The notes beneath the pieces are model-generated. The model saw nothing but the letters and a program-made list of their open reading frames with translations. It was not told the origin of the DNA and did not search any database. Source: Daedaleopsis sinensis (lineage: Eukaryota > Basidiomycota > Agaricomycetes > Polyporales > Polyporaceae). Taken from it: a DNA stretch of 64,000 nucleotides. The DNA lies in assembly GCA_033807695.1 (NCBI GenBank), contig CM066300.1, positions 4,464,001 through 4,528,000 of the forward strand. The letters run 5' to 3'. This document shows positions 10,824 to 21,900 of this stretch, piece after piece (positions within the stretch are counted from its first letter, which is position 1; every line of letters begins with the position of its first letter). The position numbers and the translations under genes are program-made.

Positions 10824-12338
10824 ATGAGCTCTGCAGCTCCCACTAGTCGGCCACTGTCAAGTCTAGAAGGCTTTGTGTGCGGCGGAACGGCTGCCTGTGT
10901 AGCCGTACGTCACGCATTCTGCTCTCTGAGTCCCTGGGTAGTGCCCGGTCCCATCCCGACGCTCTAGGTCACCGTCTCGAATCCTGCCGAGGTTGCGAAG
11001 ACGCGGATGCAGCTGCAAGGCGAGCTCGCCAAGAAGGGCACGGCGAAGGTCTACAAGAACTCGTTGGACGTCATCGCGAAGACCTATAGGAATGAGGGAC
11101 TTCGGGGCATTCAGCGTGGCCTGGGACCTGCTGTGAGTACGAGTTTTGGGATCGCATTGGGGCCCCGCTGATAGCTTCTAGTATATCTATCAAGTACGTG
11201 TGTCTGCAATGCGACGGATGTATCCGACCTCACCCCCGCTACGCACATAGATCCTCATGAACGGATCGCGTCTAGGTGAGTCACGCGTCAGTGATTTCTG
11301 ACTCTTCTCATTCCGACCTTACCAGGCTTTTATGAACCCATACGGAAGAATGTGAATGGGCTTATTGGTGCGAAACCAACAGATCAGATTCCACTTACCT
11401 CCCTCTTGTCCGGGGCCATGAGCGGGGTGATCGGAGGTCAGTTCGTGTGTAGGACGATGAAGTGGCTGTTCTAAAGTCCACTTTTAGCATGTTTTGGCAA
11501 CCCATTCTTCTTGATCAAAGCACGTATGCAGGTGTGCCGGGTCCATTTACTTATGTGTGCCTCGTCTGACTGTCACCATTCAGGCGTACTCCCCGGTACT
11601 ACCTGTAGGCGCTCAGCATTATTACAAAAGCTCCTTCGATGCGCTCAAGAGCATCTGGCGTGCAGAGAAGTTCCGTGGTCTGGTTCGAGGAATGGACGCC
11701 GCGGCTCTCCGTACGGCTATGGGTTCATCAGTCAGGGTTCTGTGACACTCCGTGAATACTGCGCTCATCGCGTCGCTTCTTAGGTGCAACTGCCCACATA
11801 CAATTGGACGAAGAATCAACTGGTCAGCAACGGCCTCGCCCGTCCCGACAGCATATGGACGTTCCTTGCAAGTAGCTCGGTCTCTGGACTCTGTGTGGTG
11901 CGCTATCACCCCTTCGTCTCTCATGCTATCCCTTGTCTGATAGTACACCAAGCTTGCCATGATGCAACCGACAGATACAGTGTTGACGCGCATGTACAAC
12001 CAACCGACTATACGCACTCCAGATGGCAGGCATGTAGGCGCACTGTACAAGAACCCCATAGACTGTCTGTGGAAGACCCTAAAAGCGGAAGGTCCCCTTG
12101 GCTGGTACAAAGGTAATTGGATCGATGTGTATGTGGCCCGGATGTCCCAATAACAGAATACGTCCCCAACACAGGCTCCACAGCGCATTTGCTTCGGATA
12201 GTGCCGCATACGTGCGTGTTCTCCATATACGCCCCACTTGGATGGAAGCTGACTTCACCGAAACACAGGATTGTGACTCTTACAGCAAACGACATCATCG
12301 TCGGACTCTACAAACGCGTTCGCGATGGGCGAGCCTAA
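10824..12338 (+). CDS. oac1: Mitochondrial carrier, OAC1 / SLC25A34-35 type
   Basis: Six-helix inner-membrane carrier; the yeast relative OAC1 imports oxaloacetate, sulfate and related anions. The spliced product reads MSSAAPTSRPLSSLEGFVCGG, then three repeats carrying the carrier signature or variants of it: NPAEVAKTRMQ, NPFFLIKARMQ and QPTDTVLTRMYNQ. The second and third depart from canonical Px[DE]xx[KR], as the OAC1 branch does. Other landmarks are GLRGIQRGLGPAY-IYQ, LMNGSRLGFYEPIRK, LVRGMDAAALRTAMGSSVQLPTYN, and ALYKNPIDCLWKTLKAEG. The end reads IIVGLYKRVRDGRA-stop. The ATG follows ACC (good Kozak). At least seven short introns, including a very small exon (IYQ region near 11180). Identity as a mitochondrial carrier is firm; the substrate is inferred from similarity. 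Confidence 0.88.
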
Positions 12339-12440
12339 TAGTTGACATGTAGATCGCTACTTAGCAGTACATCTTGCTCTTGAGCGTAATATATTCACAA
12401 CAAGTGCGTTTCAATGTCACGCACATGTGAAGCAAAAAGC

Positions 12441-12520
12441 TGAACCTTGCCCGGATTGAACGGACGACCTTGAGGATTTCCCTGCTGGAATCTCACGCGC
12501 TACCACTGTGCCAAAGGTTC
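12441..12520 (-). tRNA. tRNA-Trp (CCA) with 8-nt intron, copy 2
   Basis: Read on the minus strand, 80 nt: acceptor GAACCTT/AAGGTTC, D arm GCAC-AGTGGTA-GCGC, CCA anticodon in TTCCAG, intron CAGGGAAA, T arm GTCCG-TTCAATC-CGGGC, discriminator A, then TTTTT within 3 nt. Acceptor pair 6:67 is T-A here but C-G in the copies at 1520 and 30278, a compensatory double change. Lies just downstream of the carrier gene, antisense to it. Confidence 0.82.
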
Positions 12521-13062
12521 ATGTTGTGGTTGCCTGTTCAGTACGCTGTGATCTGGGACAGGATGGATGTCGGAAATTGCCCTACCCCAATCTAGATGAC
12601 TAAGCATCCGTTTGCCGTCTTTTGCCCATCTGACAGCCATCTATGGCGATTTTAGCCCCATCCGTCGCTTTCTGATACATTCCCAAACGCCATGTTTGCC
12701 CTCAAATGTCTATCTTTGCCTCCCGGATTTCCACATTCACCCCGATATAACCGGATGGGGTTACCCTAAATACCGACAGAGGCAGCTGTACACAGCTGGT
12801 GCAGGGCCGTTTCGAGTGTTCTGTGACTGTTGGACAGATGCCCGCGGCGGGTCCGTGTGTTCTGCCCCTGTCACTCACTGCCGTCCCAATAGGTATCCTC
12901 CATTCCGATTGAACGCTATCAACAGAAGCGTGTTCTTTACCACGAAGACGTCGGCCTCTGTGCCATGTTTCCTTTATAAACCTGCCTGGGCTGCGGTGTC
13001 CGCCCGCACAACGTCCTCCCTCTCTTGGATCCTCCCCCGTCCTCTTCTAACCATCGCTGACA
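12521..13062. other. Intergenic region, promoter of the short-chain dehydrogenase
   Basis: About 540 nt with no credible ORF. The 3' half is pyrimidine-rich and carries a TATA box at 12975. Confidence 0.6.
12975..12980 (+). promoter_or_regulatory. TATA box of the short-chain dehydrogenase gene
   Basis: TATAAA lies 83 nt before the ATG at 13063 and is followed by a pyrimidine-rich leader, the usual layout of strong fungal promoters. Confidence 0.6.
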
Positions 13063-14595
13063 ATGGGCTCTGCATTCTCTGGCCTCGGAGGCGTGTCCTC
13101 GTTCATTGCTCAGTCCTTCCCGCCCAAGGCGACGTTCAAGGTCGACCAGATGCCTGACTTGAACGGCCATGTTACTATTGTCACTGGTGCACCGCAGCCG
13201 CTTCCCAGCATCACAGTTCTATGGCATTGACCTGTCATGCTACAGGTGGGAACACCGGTATCGGAAAGGAGACGGTCAAGGTGGATATCCAAGGTGTCTT
13301 GTGCGAAACGCCACTGACTCTGAGTGCGTCGTGTAGGCGCTGTTGCAACATAACGCGAAGGTCTATCTTGCGGCAAGGAGCAGAGACAAGGCCGAGGCTG
13401 CTATAGCCGATCTGAAGCAGTTGACTGGCAAGGAAGCCATATTTTTAGAACTCGACCTATCCAACCTCTCTGCGGTCAAGGCAGCGGCCGAGAAGTTCCT
13501 CAGGTGCGCTCTCTCTCTCAAACCGAAGCGTCGTGCATGCTGCTAACGATATCCGAATGTCTCGCTCACAGCCAAGAGCAGGAGCTGCACATTCTGTTCA
13601 ACAACGCGTGAGTCTCGCGGCTCCCATGTGTTTCTGGCTGCTGCGCTAACACTGACACTGGGCGTCGTTAGAGGTGTCATGTTCCCGCCGAAGCAGCTGG
13701 TGACCGCCGATGGATATGACCTCCAATTCGGGGTCAACTGTATGGGTATGTCAACTTCTAACGCTGCGCCTCTGATTGAAGCACGGATTGACTGTGATGA
13801 CCCCTTAGGACACTTCTACCTCACGCAGCTGCTGATGCCTGCCCTGTTGGCCGGCAAGGAGACGTCGCCGGATCACCATGCGCGTGTCATCACTACCTCA
13901 TCTGCGGCCGCCTACCTCGACACGTTCCACTGGGACACCTTCAAGGACGGTCCCAAGCGGAAGAAACTCAGTGGGACAGCGCTGTATGCGCAGAGCAAGC
14001 TCGTAAGTGCCATGTGCCCTAAACACACGGGTTGCGCCAGTGCGGCTGGGCTGACTTGACGCAGGGGAATGCTACCATCGCACACGAGCTCGCGAAGCGC
14101 TACGGGGACAAGGGCATCATCTCCATCTCCCTCAACCCAGGTCAGTCACCCCGCATATCAATGCCGCGTGCTTCTCTCACCCTCTGTCGGTCGCCTCAGG
14201 GAACATCACCAGTGATCTTCAACGCCACGCGCCTGCGCTCATCCGCAAGATTGCAGTACGCCTACTCATCAGCGCTTTGTGTTTGAACTGTAGCGTGTAC
14301 TAATTGTCTCTGCCTCCCTACATCAGCGCGCGACCGTGCTATACCCAACGGCGGATGGCGCGCTCACACAGCTCTGGGCGGGCACGATGCCAGAAGCCCT
14401 GAACTTCAACGGACACGTACGTCGGCCTCCTCGTCAGCCGCTGGTCACTATTGGACGCTAACAATATCTCCTTCTCTATAGTTCTTGATTCCCTTCGCGC
14501 GCCCTGGGGACGCCCCTAAGGACGCATTCGACGCAGAGGTCGGCGAGCGTCTGTGGAACTGGATGGAGGACCAGATCAAGACCGTCAATCCTTGA
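13063..14595 (+). CDS. Short-chain dehydrogenase/reductase (retinol dehydrogenase / WWOX-like)
   Basis: NAD(P)-dependent oxidoreductase with a Rossmann fold. Cofactor motif [10 protein letters not shown] (assembled across an intron near 13188-13245), [15 protein letters not shown] after beta-2, LDLSNL, NNAGVMFPP (NNAG motif), the serine of [12 protein letters not shown], and the active-site YAQSK (Y-x-x-x-K). After it come [18 protein letters not shown] and [14 protein letters not shown], the PG motif. C-terminal part [27 protein letters not shown] and stop after KTVNP. Six or more short introns. The N-terminal 30 residues before the Rossmann core ([19 protein letters not shown]) resemble those of other basidiomycete NAD-binding proteins. 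The substrate cannot be told from sequence; a role in lipid or xenobiotic metabolism is only family knowledge. Confidence 0.88.
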
Positions 14596-15194
14596 GCGTG
14601 TCAGGATCTGAGCAGCACAACTATACCCTCTCCACTGCGCCCTTGAATCAATGGCATCGTCCGACGTATGGCTCTGAGCTCTCACACTGTACTTAATGTC
14701 CCCGTCTCTTCTCTCTCTATCTTGGGTTCACTTCTGATTGTCGATCGTGATGATAATGTATGCTATAGCTACCTTGACGCGAACTTTACTATGCAATGCA
14801 CTCATGCGCAACTCGCGTGCTAGTACTCTTGGTCACCCAGCATAGCGTGCGATTCAAAATGGGCAGGAGTGAGAGGGGTAAGCGTATGGTGCAAGGTGGT
14901 TACCCCATGCAAATTGCATATCTGCTGCAGGCGGCGCTCGCACACTTCAACCGAGTCCTGACAGAGATAGAAAGTCGTTTGCTATTGTGTCCTACAACCT
15001 CGAGAATGCGAGCTATAGTACATTGCGCAGCTACAGATCCGAAGAGAAGAGAAACCTTTTGGAAAGAGGGTGGTCGAGACAGAGACGGAAGATGCCCAGG
15101 GCGGACACTACCGCAACCGCGCCGCTCTGTCTGGAGGAGAAGTGTAGATGAGCACGCGGCCGTGAGCGAGCGGAAATGAGGGGCGACAAACCGT
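14596..15194. other. Convergent intergenic region (3' UTRs)
   Basis: 600 nt between the ends of the dehydrogenase (+) and the GH7 gene (-). No conserved frame, tRNA or repeat is seen. Confidence 0.6.
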
Positions 15195-16688
15195 TTAGTA
15201 GGTAGACCCGATGGGGCCGTACTTGATGTTAGAGAAGACGACGGTCGCGTCGGGGCTGTTGGTCTCGATGTCCTTGGGGTCGCCGGAGTCGCGCGAGCAG
15301 GGCCCGCGGGAGACGCCGGGCGTGGACCCGTCCTTCTCGAGCGGGTACTCGGAGTCGAGCCAGAGCATCTTCGCCTCGTGGTCGTCCCAGATGGACATGA
15401 CGAGCACCATGCCCTTCTGGAACGCGTCGCCCATGACCTTGAGCCCGCCGAGCTTCTCGAACGAGTTCGTGTCCCCGAACGCGGTCTTCTGCTTGTTGCA
15501 GAAGTCGTCCGTGACGGAGTCATACGCGCTCAGGCCGGACACGGCCGTCTTCGAGTTCGCGATCACCTTCCCGTTCTGCACGTACAACCGGCGGATCTCG
15601 GAGAGCGTGCCCGACGTCGAGTTGTTGCTCGTCACGAACTGGGTCACGACCGTGAACTTCTTGGAGGTGTCGACGGTCTTGCCCGTGCCGAGGAAGGTCT
15701 GGTCGCCCATGCGCCACGAGTTGAAGTCGCAGCCGTCCTTGTCGCAGACGCCGGCGTAGCGGTTGTCGCCGTCGCCGCAGTCGGTGCCCGAGCAGCGGAC
15801 CTGGCCGGACACGCTGCAGACGTGCGGCGTGTACGCCGCGCCCTGCGAGTTCGCCTCCCAGATGTCCATCTCGTTGCAGCACGTGCCGTAGTTGCCCTTG
15901 CCCGAGTTCGAGTCGTTGGGCGACGGCGCCCAGCCGGCGACGTTCGCCTGGGGAGCGCGGAGTCAGTATTCGGAAGTGGAGCGGGAGCGAAGAGGGTAGA
16001 GGACGCACCTCGCCGTTGATGAACTTGATGTCGTGCGGGCACTGGGTGTCGCAGTAGCCGGTACCGTACTTGGCACCCGCCTTGTTGCCGGTGAAGCGAG
16101 AGGTGCCGCCGTCGGCGTCCATCTCGACGAAGTAGAGCGCGCCGTTGAGGCCACAGGGGAGCTTCGACATGTCAATGTCGAACGTGAACTCCTGGTTCTT
16201 CAGATTGAAGAGCTGGTACTTCTGGTCCGACGTGTCCATGAGGTAGACGCGCGAACCGATGTTCGTCGAGTACTGGCCGTGCGTCACGAACTTGAGCGAG
16301 AGGGAGTTCCCGCTCGTGGTGATACCGTAAGTGCCTGAAGACGTCGGCGTCAGGATACATGAAAGAGGCACGAGCATCAAGGATGCCGAGACGTACCAGA
16401 GTAGTCGGCACCGTCGAGGGCGCAGTTCTTCGCGCAAGTGGTCGCGTCGGGGCAGAGGGTAGTGTCCCAAGTGTTGCCGGTGTAGCAGTTGTTGCTACCG
16501 CTGGTGGAGTGGAGCCAACGCCAGTTGGAGTCGAGGACGATGGAGTGGTTCTCGGTCGTGCAGCTCTTGCCAGCCGAGCACTTCTGGATCGACATCTTGG
16601 GGTGCGTCTCGGCCGTGAGCGTGCCGGCCTGCTGGCCGTACGCGATGGCGAGGTAGGAGAGAGCGAGGAGCGCGACTGAGGGGAACAT
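15195..16688 (-). CDS. Secreted GH7 cellobiohydrolase (CBH1 type), no cellulose-binding module
   Basis: Reducing-end cellobiohydrolase acting outside the cell on crystalline cellulose by a retaining mechanism. Three exons (16397-16688, 16009-16334, 15195-15947) with introns of 62 and 61 nt encode 456 residues. Signal peptide [18 protein letters not shown], mature start probably QQAGT, then the GH7 opening [18 protein letters not shown] and NWRWLHS. The catalytic motif EMDIWEAN (nucleophile Glu, Asp, acid/base Glu) lies in the third exon, preceded by GNYGTCCN. Further landmarks: [44 protein letters not shown] and VSRGPCSR, typical of the tunnel loops of cellobiohydrolases rather than endoglucanases. 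The protein stops at [10 protein letters not shown] with no linker and no CBM1. Strong G/C third positions fit high expression. Regulation: TATA at 16759-16767 and three GCGGGG sites upstream. Confidence 0.95.
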
Positions 16689-16758
16689 GGTGTTACCGAG
16701 GTCGAGTGCTTGTAGGCTGTCGAGGGGACTCGATGTCAAACAGGAAAGCTTCGAAGGG

Positions 16759-16767
16759 CTTTATATA
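16759..16767 (-). promoter_or_regulatory. TATA box of the GH7 gene
   Basis: TATATAAAG on the minus strand, about 70 nt before the ATG at 16688, the expected distance for a strongly expressed fungal secreted enzyme. Confidence 0.7.
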
Positions 16768-16796
16768 CGGGTGGAGAGAGGTACACCGGAAAATAT

Positions 16797-17023
16797 GCGG
16801 GGAGGAGGTGAGGGTCCCAGGTGAGTTTTCCCGTCCCCAGTCTACGAAGGAGGGGACCAAAAGGATCCTTGGAGGCGCACCAGCTCTCTAGAGCATGCCC
16901 GGGTAGACCGCTGGTGTTGGCAGACCCCGACGTGTTTCCGAAAGAACGCGGGGAGAACAAGCACTTTAGACATTGTAGGATCATGCTACAACGGCTTCCC
17001 GCTCAGCGGGTGATGATGCGGGG
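16797..17023. promoter_or_regulatory. Three GCGGGG sites, candidate Cre1/CreA carbon-repressor sites, upstream of GH7
   Basis: GCGGGG, matching SYGGRG, at 16797-16802, 16948-16953 and 17018-17023, 109 to 335 nt before the GH7 start. CreA/Cre1 represses cellulase genes on glucose in ascomycetes and homologues exist in basidiomycetes. The short consensus arises by chance in GC-rich DNA, so function is inferred. Confidence 0.4.
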
Positions 17024-17160
17024 CAACCGAAGAGCGGCCGGGCTTGGAGGAAGCAGGAAGGTCCGTGGTATACCAGCATTGCCGCAGAATTCCATCAAGG
17101 ACTCTGTACGGAAAGAAAGGCGAGATTGAAGTCACTCATCGCCCATGTGAGCGGTCCCGG

Positions 17161-17174
17161 CGTCACCAGTGACG
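17161..17174. repeat. Perfect inverted repeat in the upstream region of GH7
   Basis: CGTCAC-CA-GTGACG, 6-bp arms around a 2-nt centre, about 475 nt before the GH7 ATG. It looks like a dimeric transcription-factor site; no factor can be named. Confidence 0.35.
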
Positions 17175-18941
17175 ATGGCCGGTGATGTGAGCTTGGATTC
17201 GGCTTTCCGGAGGGATTTATCAAGGTTTTATTGAGGTAGGTCACTAAAAGACGTCCCTTGGCACAGCGAAGAGGTGCCGGGAGACTGATCATGAAAGCAA
17301 GTACTGTGAACTGAGTAAGAGGCGTGCTAGCGGATAATTGTGTAATTCGAGCTCACCTGTTAGACGCAGTGGACGCTTCAGACGGAGATATCAACGTCTT
17401 GGAACCTTTGTCTAGGGTTGCCTATGGCTCTTCTCGCTGTTCTTGACCAATAGGCAGGGCAATACTATCACTTCTTCGGATCCTAGGCTGCCCGTAGCAT
17501 GACAAGATTGACTACAATTCACTGGGACTGAAGGAGACCGGTTAAAATCCGGGCCCAAAGGGCAAAGAGACTGTACAAGGTGATCATGCGGACTTGTTCC
17601 GGTCGTTGAGGTGGTCACGACTCACCGGTCACCAGTTGGTCAACTTCACACAGCCATCTTCGTCGACTCCGACTTCGCATCAATCTCTTAGCTTGTCATG
17701 GGATACAACCTTGACATTTCGCTGTTCTCCTGCGGCCTGCCGTTCCCTATCCGCAGCTGCTACAAATGGGCGGATAGCGAGTGTTTATCCTCGAGTGTAG
17801 AGTGCGAAGAGTATCTGAGATGTTGACGGAGGTGGTAGCGAACAATCCGGCGGCGGAGATCATCCATGGCCAGCTCTAACGCATAGCTTCACTTGTTCGG
17901 TATAAGTCATGTAACACCTATAGGAGAAGCTATTCATCGCCCGCTGAAGAGCAGGACATGCATACGAGGGGACGAAGAGCGAGTTGACATAAATATGATA
18001 GGAAATAACCACAAATCTGAATGCGGCAAACGCGTTGCACGGTATGGGAGAACTACGTATGCGTTGATGTCGACGACGCATCCAAGCCGCCGGAGCTGGA
18101 TTGACGCAACTCACCTGCGGAATGTTGTGCGATTTAACCCTCACAGCCACAGAGTACAGAAGACAAGAGTCTTCTGCGACATCGGGGCTCGTGGAGCTAT
18201 CTCGTCAAGTCAATCTTGCATGCACCCCGCGAGACCCCATCTCGCATAACAAATAAGGGCTGAGGCCATCGCTTCTGCCGATGACGCGAAGGTCGCCGTC
18301 GACGGCTTCGTTCGATAGACGGATAAGAATAGTCTGTGTGTATTTGGTTTCGACGCGGGCGTATCTTCTTGTGGAGCAGACGGCCAATTGGGGGACAGAC
18401 GTCGGAACTCAGTGCTCACCAACAGTCCTTGAAGGTTGATCGCCAATCTACAGCTGAAGACGACCTGTGCTCGCTGAAAGATGTAATCTTGCCCGGGCAG
18501 ATACGTAGCTGTATTTGAGGAGTTGAGATATTCGATATCGCATGCGCGTCGAAAGCCATCGACTGGGATGGCGAGCGTTCCGAGTATTACCACAGTTTCC
18601 GACCTTGTGGCAGCCAGCATGTTGCGAGGCCTGTAAAAAGCCCAAAGCCGGCAATGAAACACAACAGACAAGCTATTTGTGAGTGATAGCAGGGAGCACG
18701 AGAAAGACGGAGGGTGAACGGAGAAACCGCGGTGAGGTTCGTCGCACAGCTCAACGGACCCCGGCTTACATGTAAGCGCTTAATGCTCGCGATCACGTGG
18801 ACAGCGCGTCCCTTGTCAATGTTGAGTTTGTGGTTCCTCCAGCGTCAACGGTGGCATCCCGCTTCCTTCCCTCCCCGGCGACCTCTCACCCACGCGATAC
18901 GACATTCACCGCATACATCAACTACACGCTCGAACCACGCG
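17175..18941. other. Long intergenic region with a doubtful minus-strand ORF
   Basis: 1.77 kb between the GH7 promoter and the coiled-coil gene. On the minus strand a frame open from about 18671 to 18210 has a plausible stretch (ILGTLAIPVDGFRRACDIEY and GQDYIFQRAQVVFSCRLA). A neighbouring frame at 18665-18600 is hydrophobic (CLLCFIAGFGLFTGLATCW), as if an exon of a small membrane protein. No ATG opens the long frame, and no joined model could be completed. A perfect 8-bp hairpin (CAGAAGAC-AAGA-GTCTTCTG) lies at 18157-18176. It may hold a degraded or lineage-specific membrane protein gene. Confidence 0.25.
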
Positions 18942-21900
18942 ATGTCGACATGGGGCATCGGTGACAACCATGACTCGGAAGAGGTCCGCACACTCAAAGA
19001 GCAGCTGCGTACTAAAGGTCAGTATCGGTGTGCATCCATTACTTCCACTTCTCTCGATCCGACCTGGTTTCTGGTAAAGATGCTCAGCAAGAAACACTGC
19101 ACGGGCAGTACCTAAAGAGGGAGGCGGAATTGGAAGAGGTTAAAGCATCATTCACCGAAGCGTTAATCAAGGTGTGTCTCATATACTGTCCCAACTCTGT
19201 GTATATGATGTGAATGTACTTTATGTAGCTCCGTCAAGATGCAGATCGTATAGTCCAACTCGAAACTAACCTCAAGAAGCGTAACGAAGACCTATCAAAC
19301 GAACAACTCACTCGTGCAAACGCAGAAACCGCCCTAACCATCGTGGAACGGAAATTGAAGGAGTCCGAACAGACTACTCGGGAGCTTGAATCCAACCTCT
19401 ATGATCTCTCCTCCAAGGCGAACTCGACGCTGGCGGGACAATCCAAACTCGAGAAGGATAACACCGCATTGCAGACGCGTGTCCGCGCATTGGAGCGAGA
19501 ACTTCAGAGCAAAACTCAGGCTGAGGACACTGCTCTACGTCGGAGTCAAAGTCAAGCCGCTAGTGTGCGACATCGTCGTGAACCATCCGACAATGTTTCC
19601 CGGATACCTATCCTCGAGAGTGAGCTGGAGGAGCTACGAGCAGCTGCGACGCGGCAGGCCTCGGAGTTGCAGCGGACCACAGAACAACTCGCAAAGACAC
19701 GGGATGAACTCGTGCAGGCTCATAACGAGAAGATTGCAACAGAACGACAACTACAGCGACAACTTGCGGAGGCGCAGGCTGCTTTGGAGGATCGTGAGGC
19801 GGATCTTCGCATCTTGAAGGAGGCGCACGGTGGGGAGGATGTGGTTGCTCGCGAGACCGGGCTACTGGAACGTTTGGAAGAAGAAGAGGAGAGAGTGGCT
19901 GCTCTGGAGAACGAGTTGGCACGATCTGCAGGCAGCCGGAAACGCGATCTCACCATGCTCCAAGACGAACTGGATAGAACCATCCAGCTGCTGGGCGAAG
20001 CGAACAAGAAAGCCGCTGCCGCCGAGAGCCAACTTTCCCAGCTCGTGAGAGACAGGGAAGGTGCTCTCCGTGACCATCAACGTCTCCAGCAAGAGCAGGA
20101 ACGTCTCTCAGAACACATGCAGGCGGCACAGAGCAGGATAACGTGAGTAACGAGCCAGAACTTTCATCTGTTGTTGGCAAAATGCTGAACTGGTCGTTGT
20201 TAGCGAACTCGAGTATCAGCTTTCCACATCAGGTCAGATATCTCCCGTCGAAGCGACCATAGATGACCAGACCGCTGCCAATTTCGAGCGCCTGCTTAAC
20301 ACCATCGAACGTCTGCGAGACGAACGGGACGGTCTCCGGCGTGATCTCGAGTTCCTGACCGCAGAGAATCGGTTCGCTGTACAATCTCTAGATACGAAGC
20401 TTGCAGTCGCGACTTCTGCCCCAGTGACACCCGCCTACACCGACACTGGATTCACCACCTTGACCGGGTACGTTCTTGCAGTGCAGGAACAAGCCGATCG
20501 TTCTGCTCGAGCTTCCGTTGCTCTCGCTATTGTTGCCCAGCATGCAAGCGAGTGCGATGAGTCAAAGACCGCTCGCATAGAAGCACTCCATACCGAACTT
20601 CTCGCCACTCGCAAGCAATTACAACAAGCCGAACATGGTCTCCAACATCATCAGTCTACCATCGCCTCACTCGAACAGCAAGTCACCTCCACCACGGGAG
20701 CCATCGGCGATAATGAATCCAACATTGCGTCGCTTCGCTCAACTATCCAACGGCTCGAGAATGACCTTGCAAGCGAACGCAACTCTCATGCGGAAACCGG
20801 AGCAGCTTTGTCCGATACTGAAGCCCAACTCAATGCAACTTCGCACGCCCTGGCAGACGCAGAAGCTGCACGAGACGCCCTCGCACTGGAGAAGACACAT
20901 CTCGAAGCCGACCTCGACGCAGCACGACAGGAGCTTGCGGACGTTGAGGAGCGGCACTCAGAGCAACTGAACGCGCTTTCCGCGGGGACCAACTCCGGCC
21001 ACGGCCCACAGGCCGTGCTGCGCGCTCACATACACGAGCTCGAGGACCGTGTGCAGAGGCGCACGGAGCAGATCGGAATCCACCAGCACGACATCAAGCG
21101 TATGGAGATCAACATGAAGCTGCAGGAGGAGCGACTCGCCGAGCTGTCGCAGGAGCTTGAAGTCGCGCAGAGCGAGAGGGAGGCGATGCTCGAGGACTGT
21201 AGGACGACGAGAGAGCAGCGCGATGAAGCCACACATCGGTGCGAGGAGCTCGAAGAGGCGATGGAAGGGGTGGAAGAGTTCCGCGAGCAGGAGGTGGAGG
21301 CCATGGTTGGCGTTACCTTCGATCTCATGGCTGCAAAGCGGGCTACCGCCATCCGTTCAAGACAGGCTGTCTCTGCCGGTCAGACAGAGATCATCCGACT
21401 CCAAGGGCTCGTTCACACCATGGAGCACGAGTTGGCAACCTTGTCTCCGCAACTGGCGGCCTTGACTGCGGAGCGCGACCAACTTGCTCAGGCCGTGCAC
21501 GAGAACTCATCTCTCGTGCGTTCGCAGCTGGAGGACGTTTCTGCGAAGATTCGTATTGCGGAGGAGTCCAAATCCGCGATGGAGTCTCAGCTTACCGCCG
21601 CACGCAGCGAGCTGGAGGTGAAGGACAAAGAACTCGCCTCCCTGCAGAACCAGCTCGACATTGCGCACGCAAACGACACCGACCGCCAAACCATGCAGGT
21701 GACGCTTTTCGCCCAAGAGAAGGCCGATCTCCATGCCCAGCTGCAGCAAACGCAGTCCTCTCTCGCGGAATCGAAGTCTCTCCATCAACAGACTGTCGAT
21801 TCCCTTAAACGCGTGGAGGAGGATCTGAAGCGTGCGGAGGACGAGCTTGCGTGCCACCTTGCCAACAGCAACGCACATTCTGAGGCTGAAGAACGCCTGC

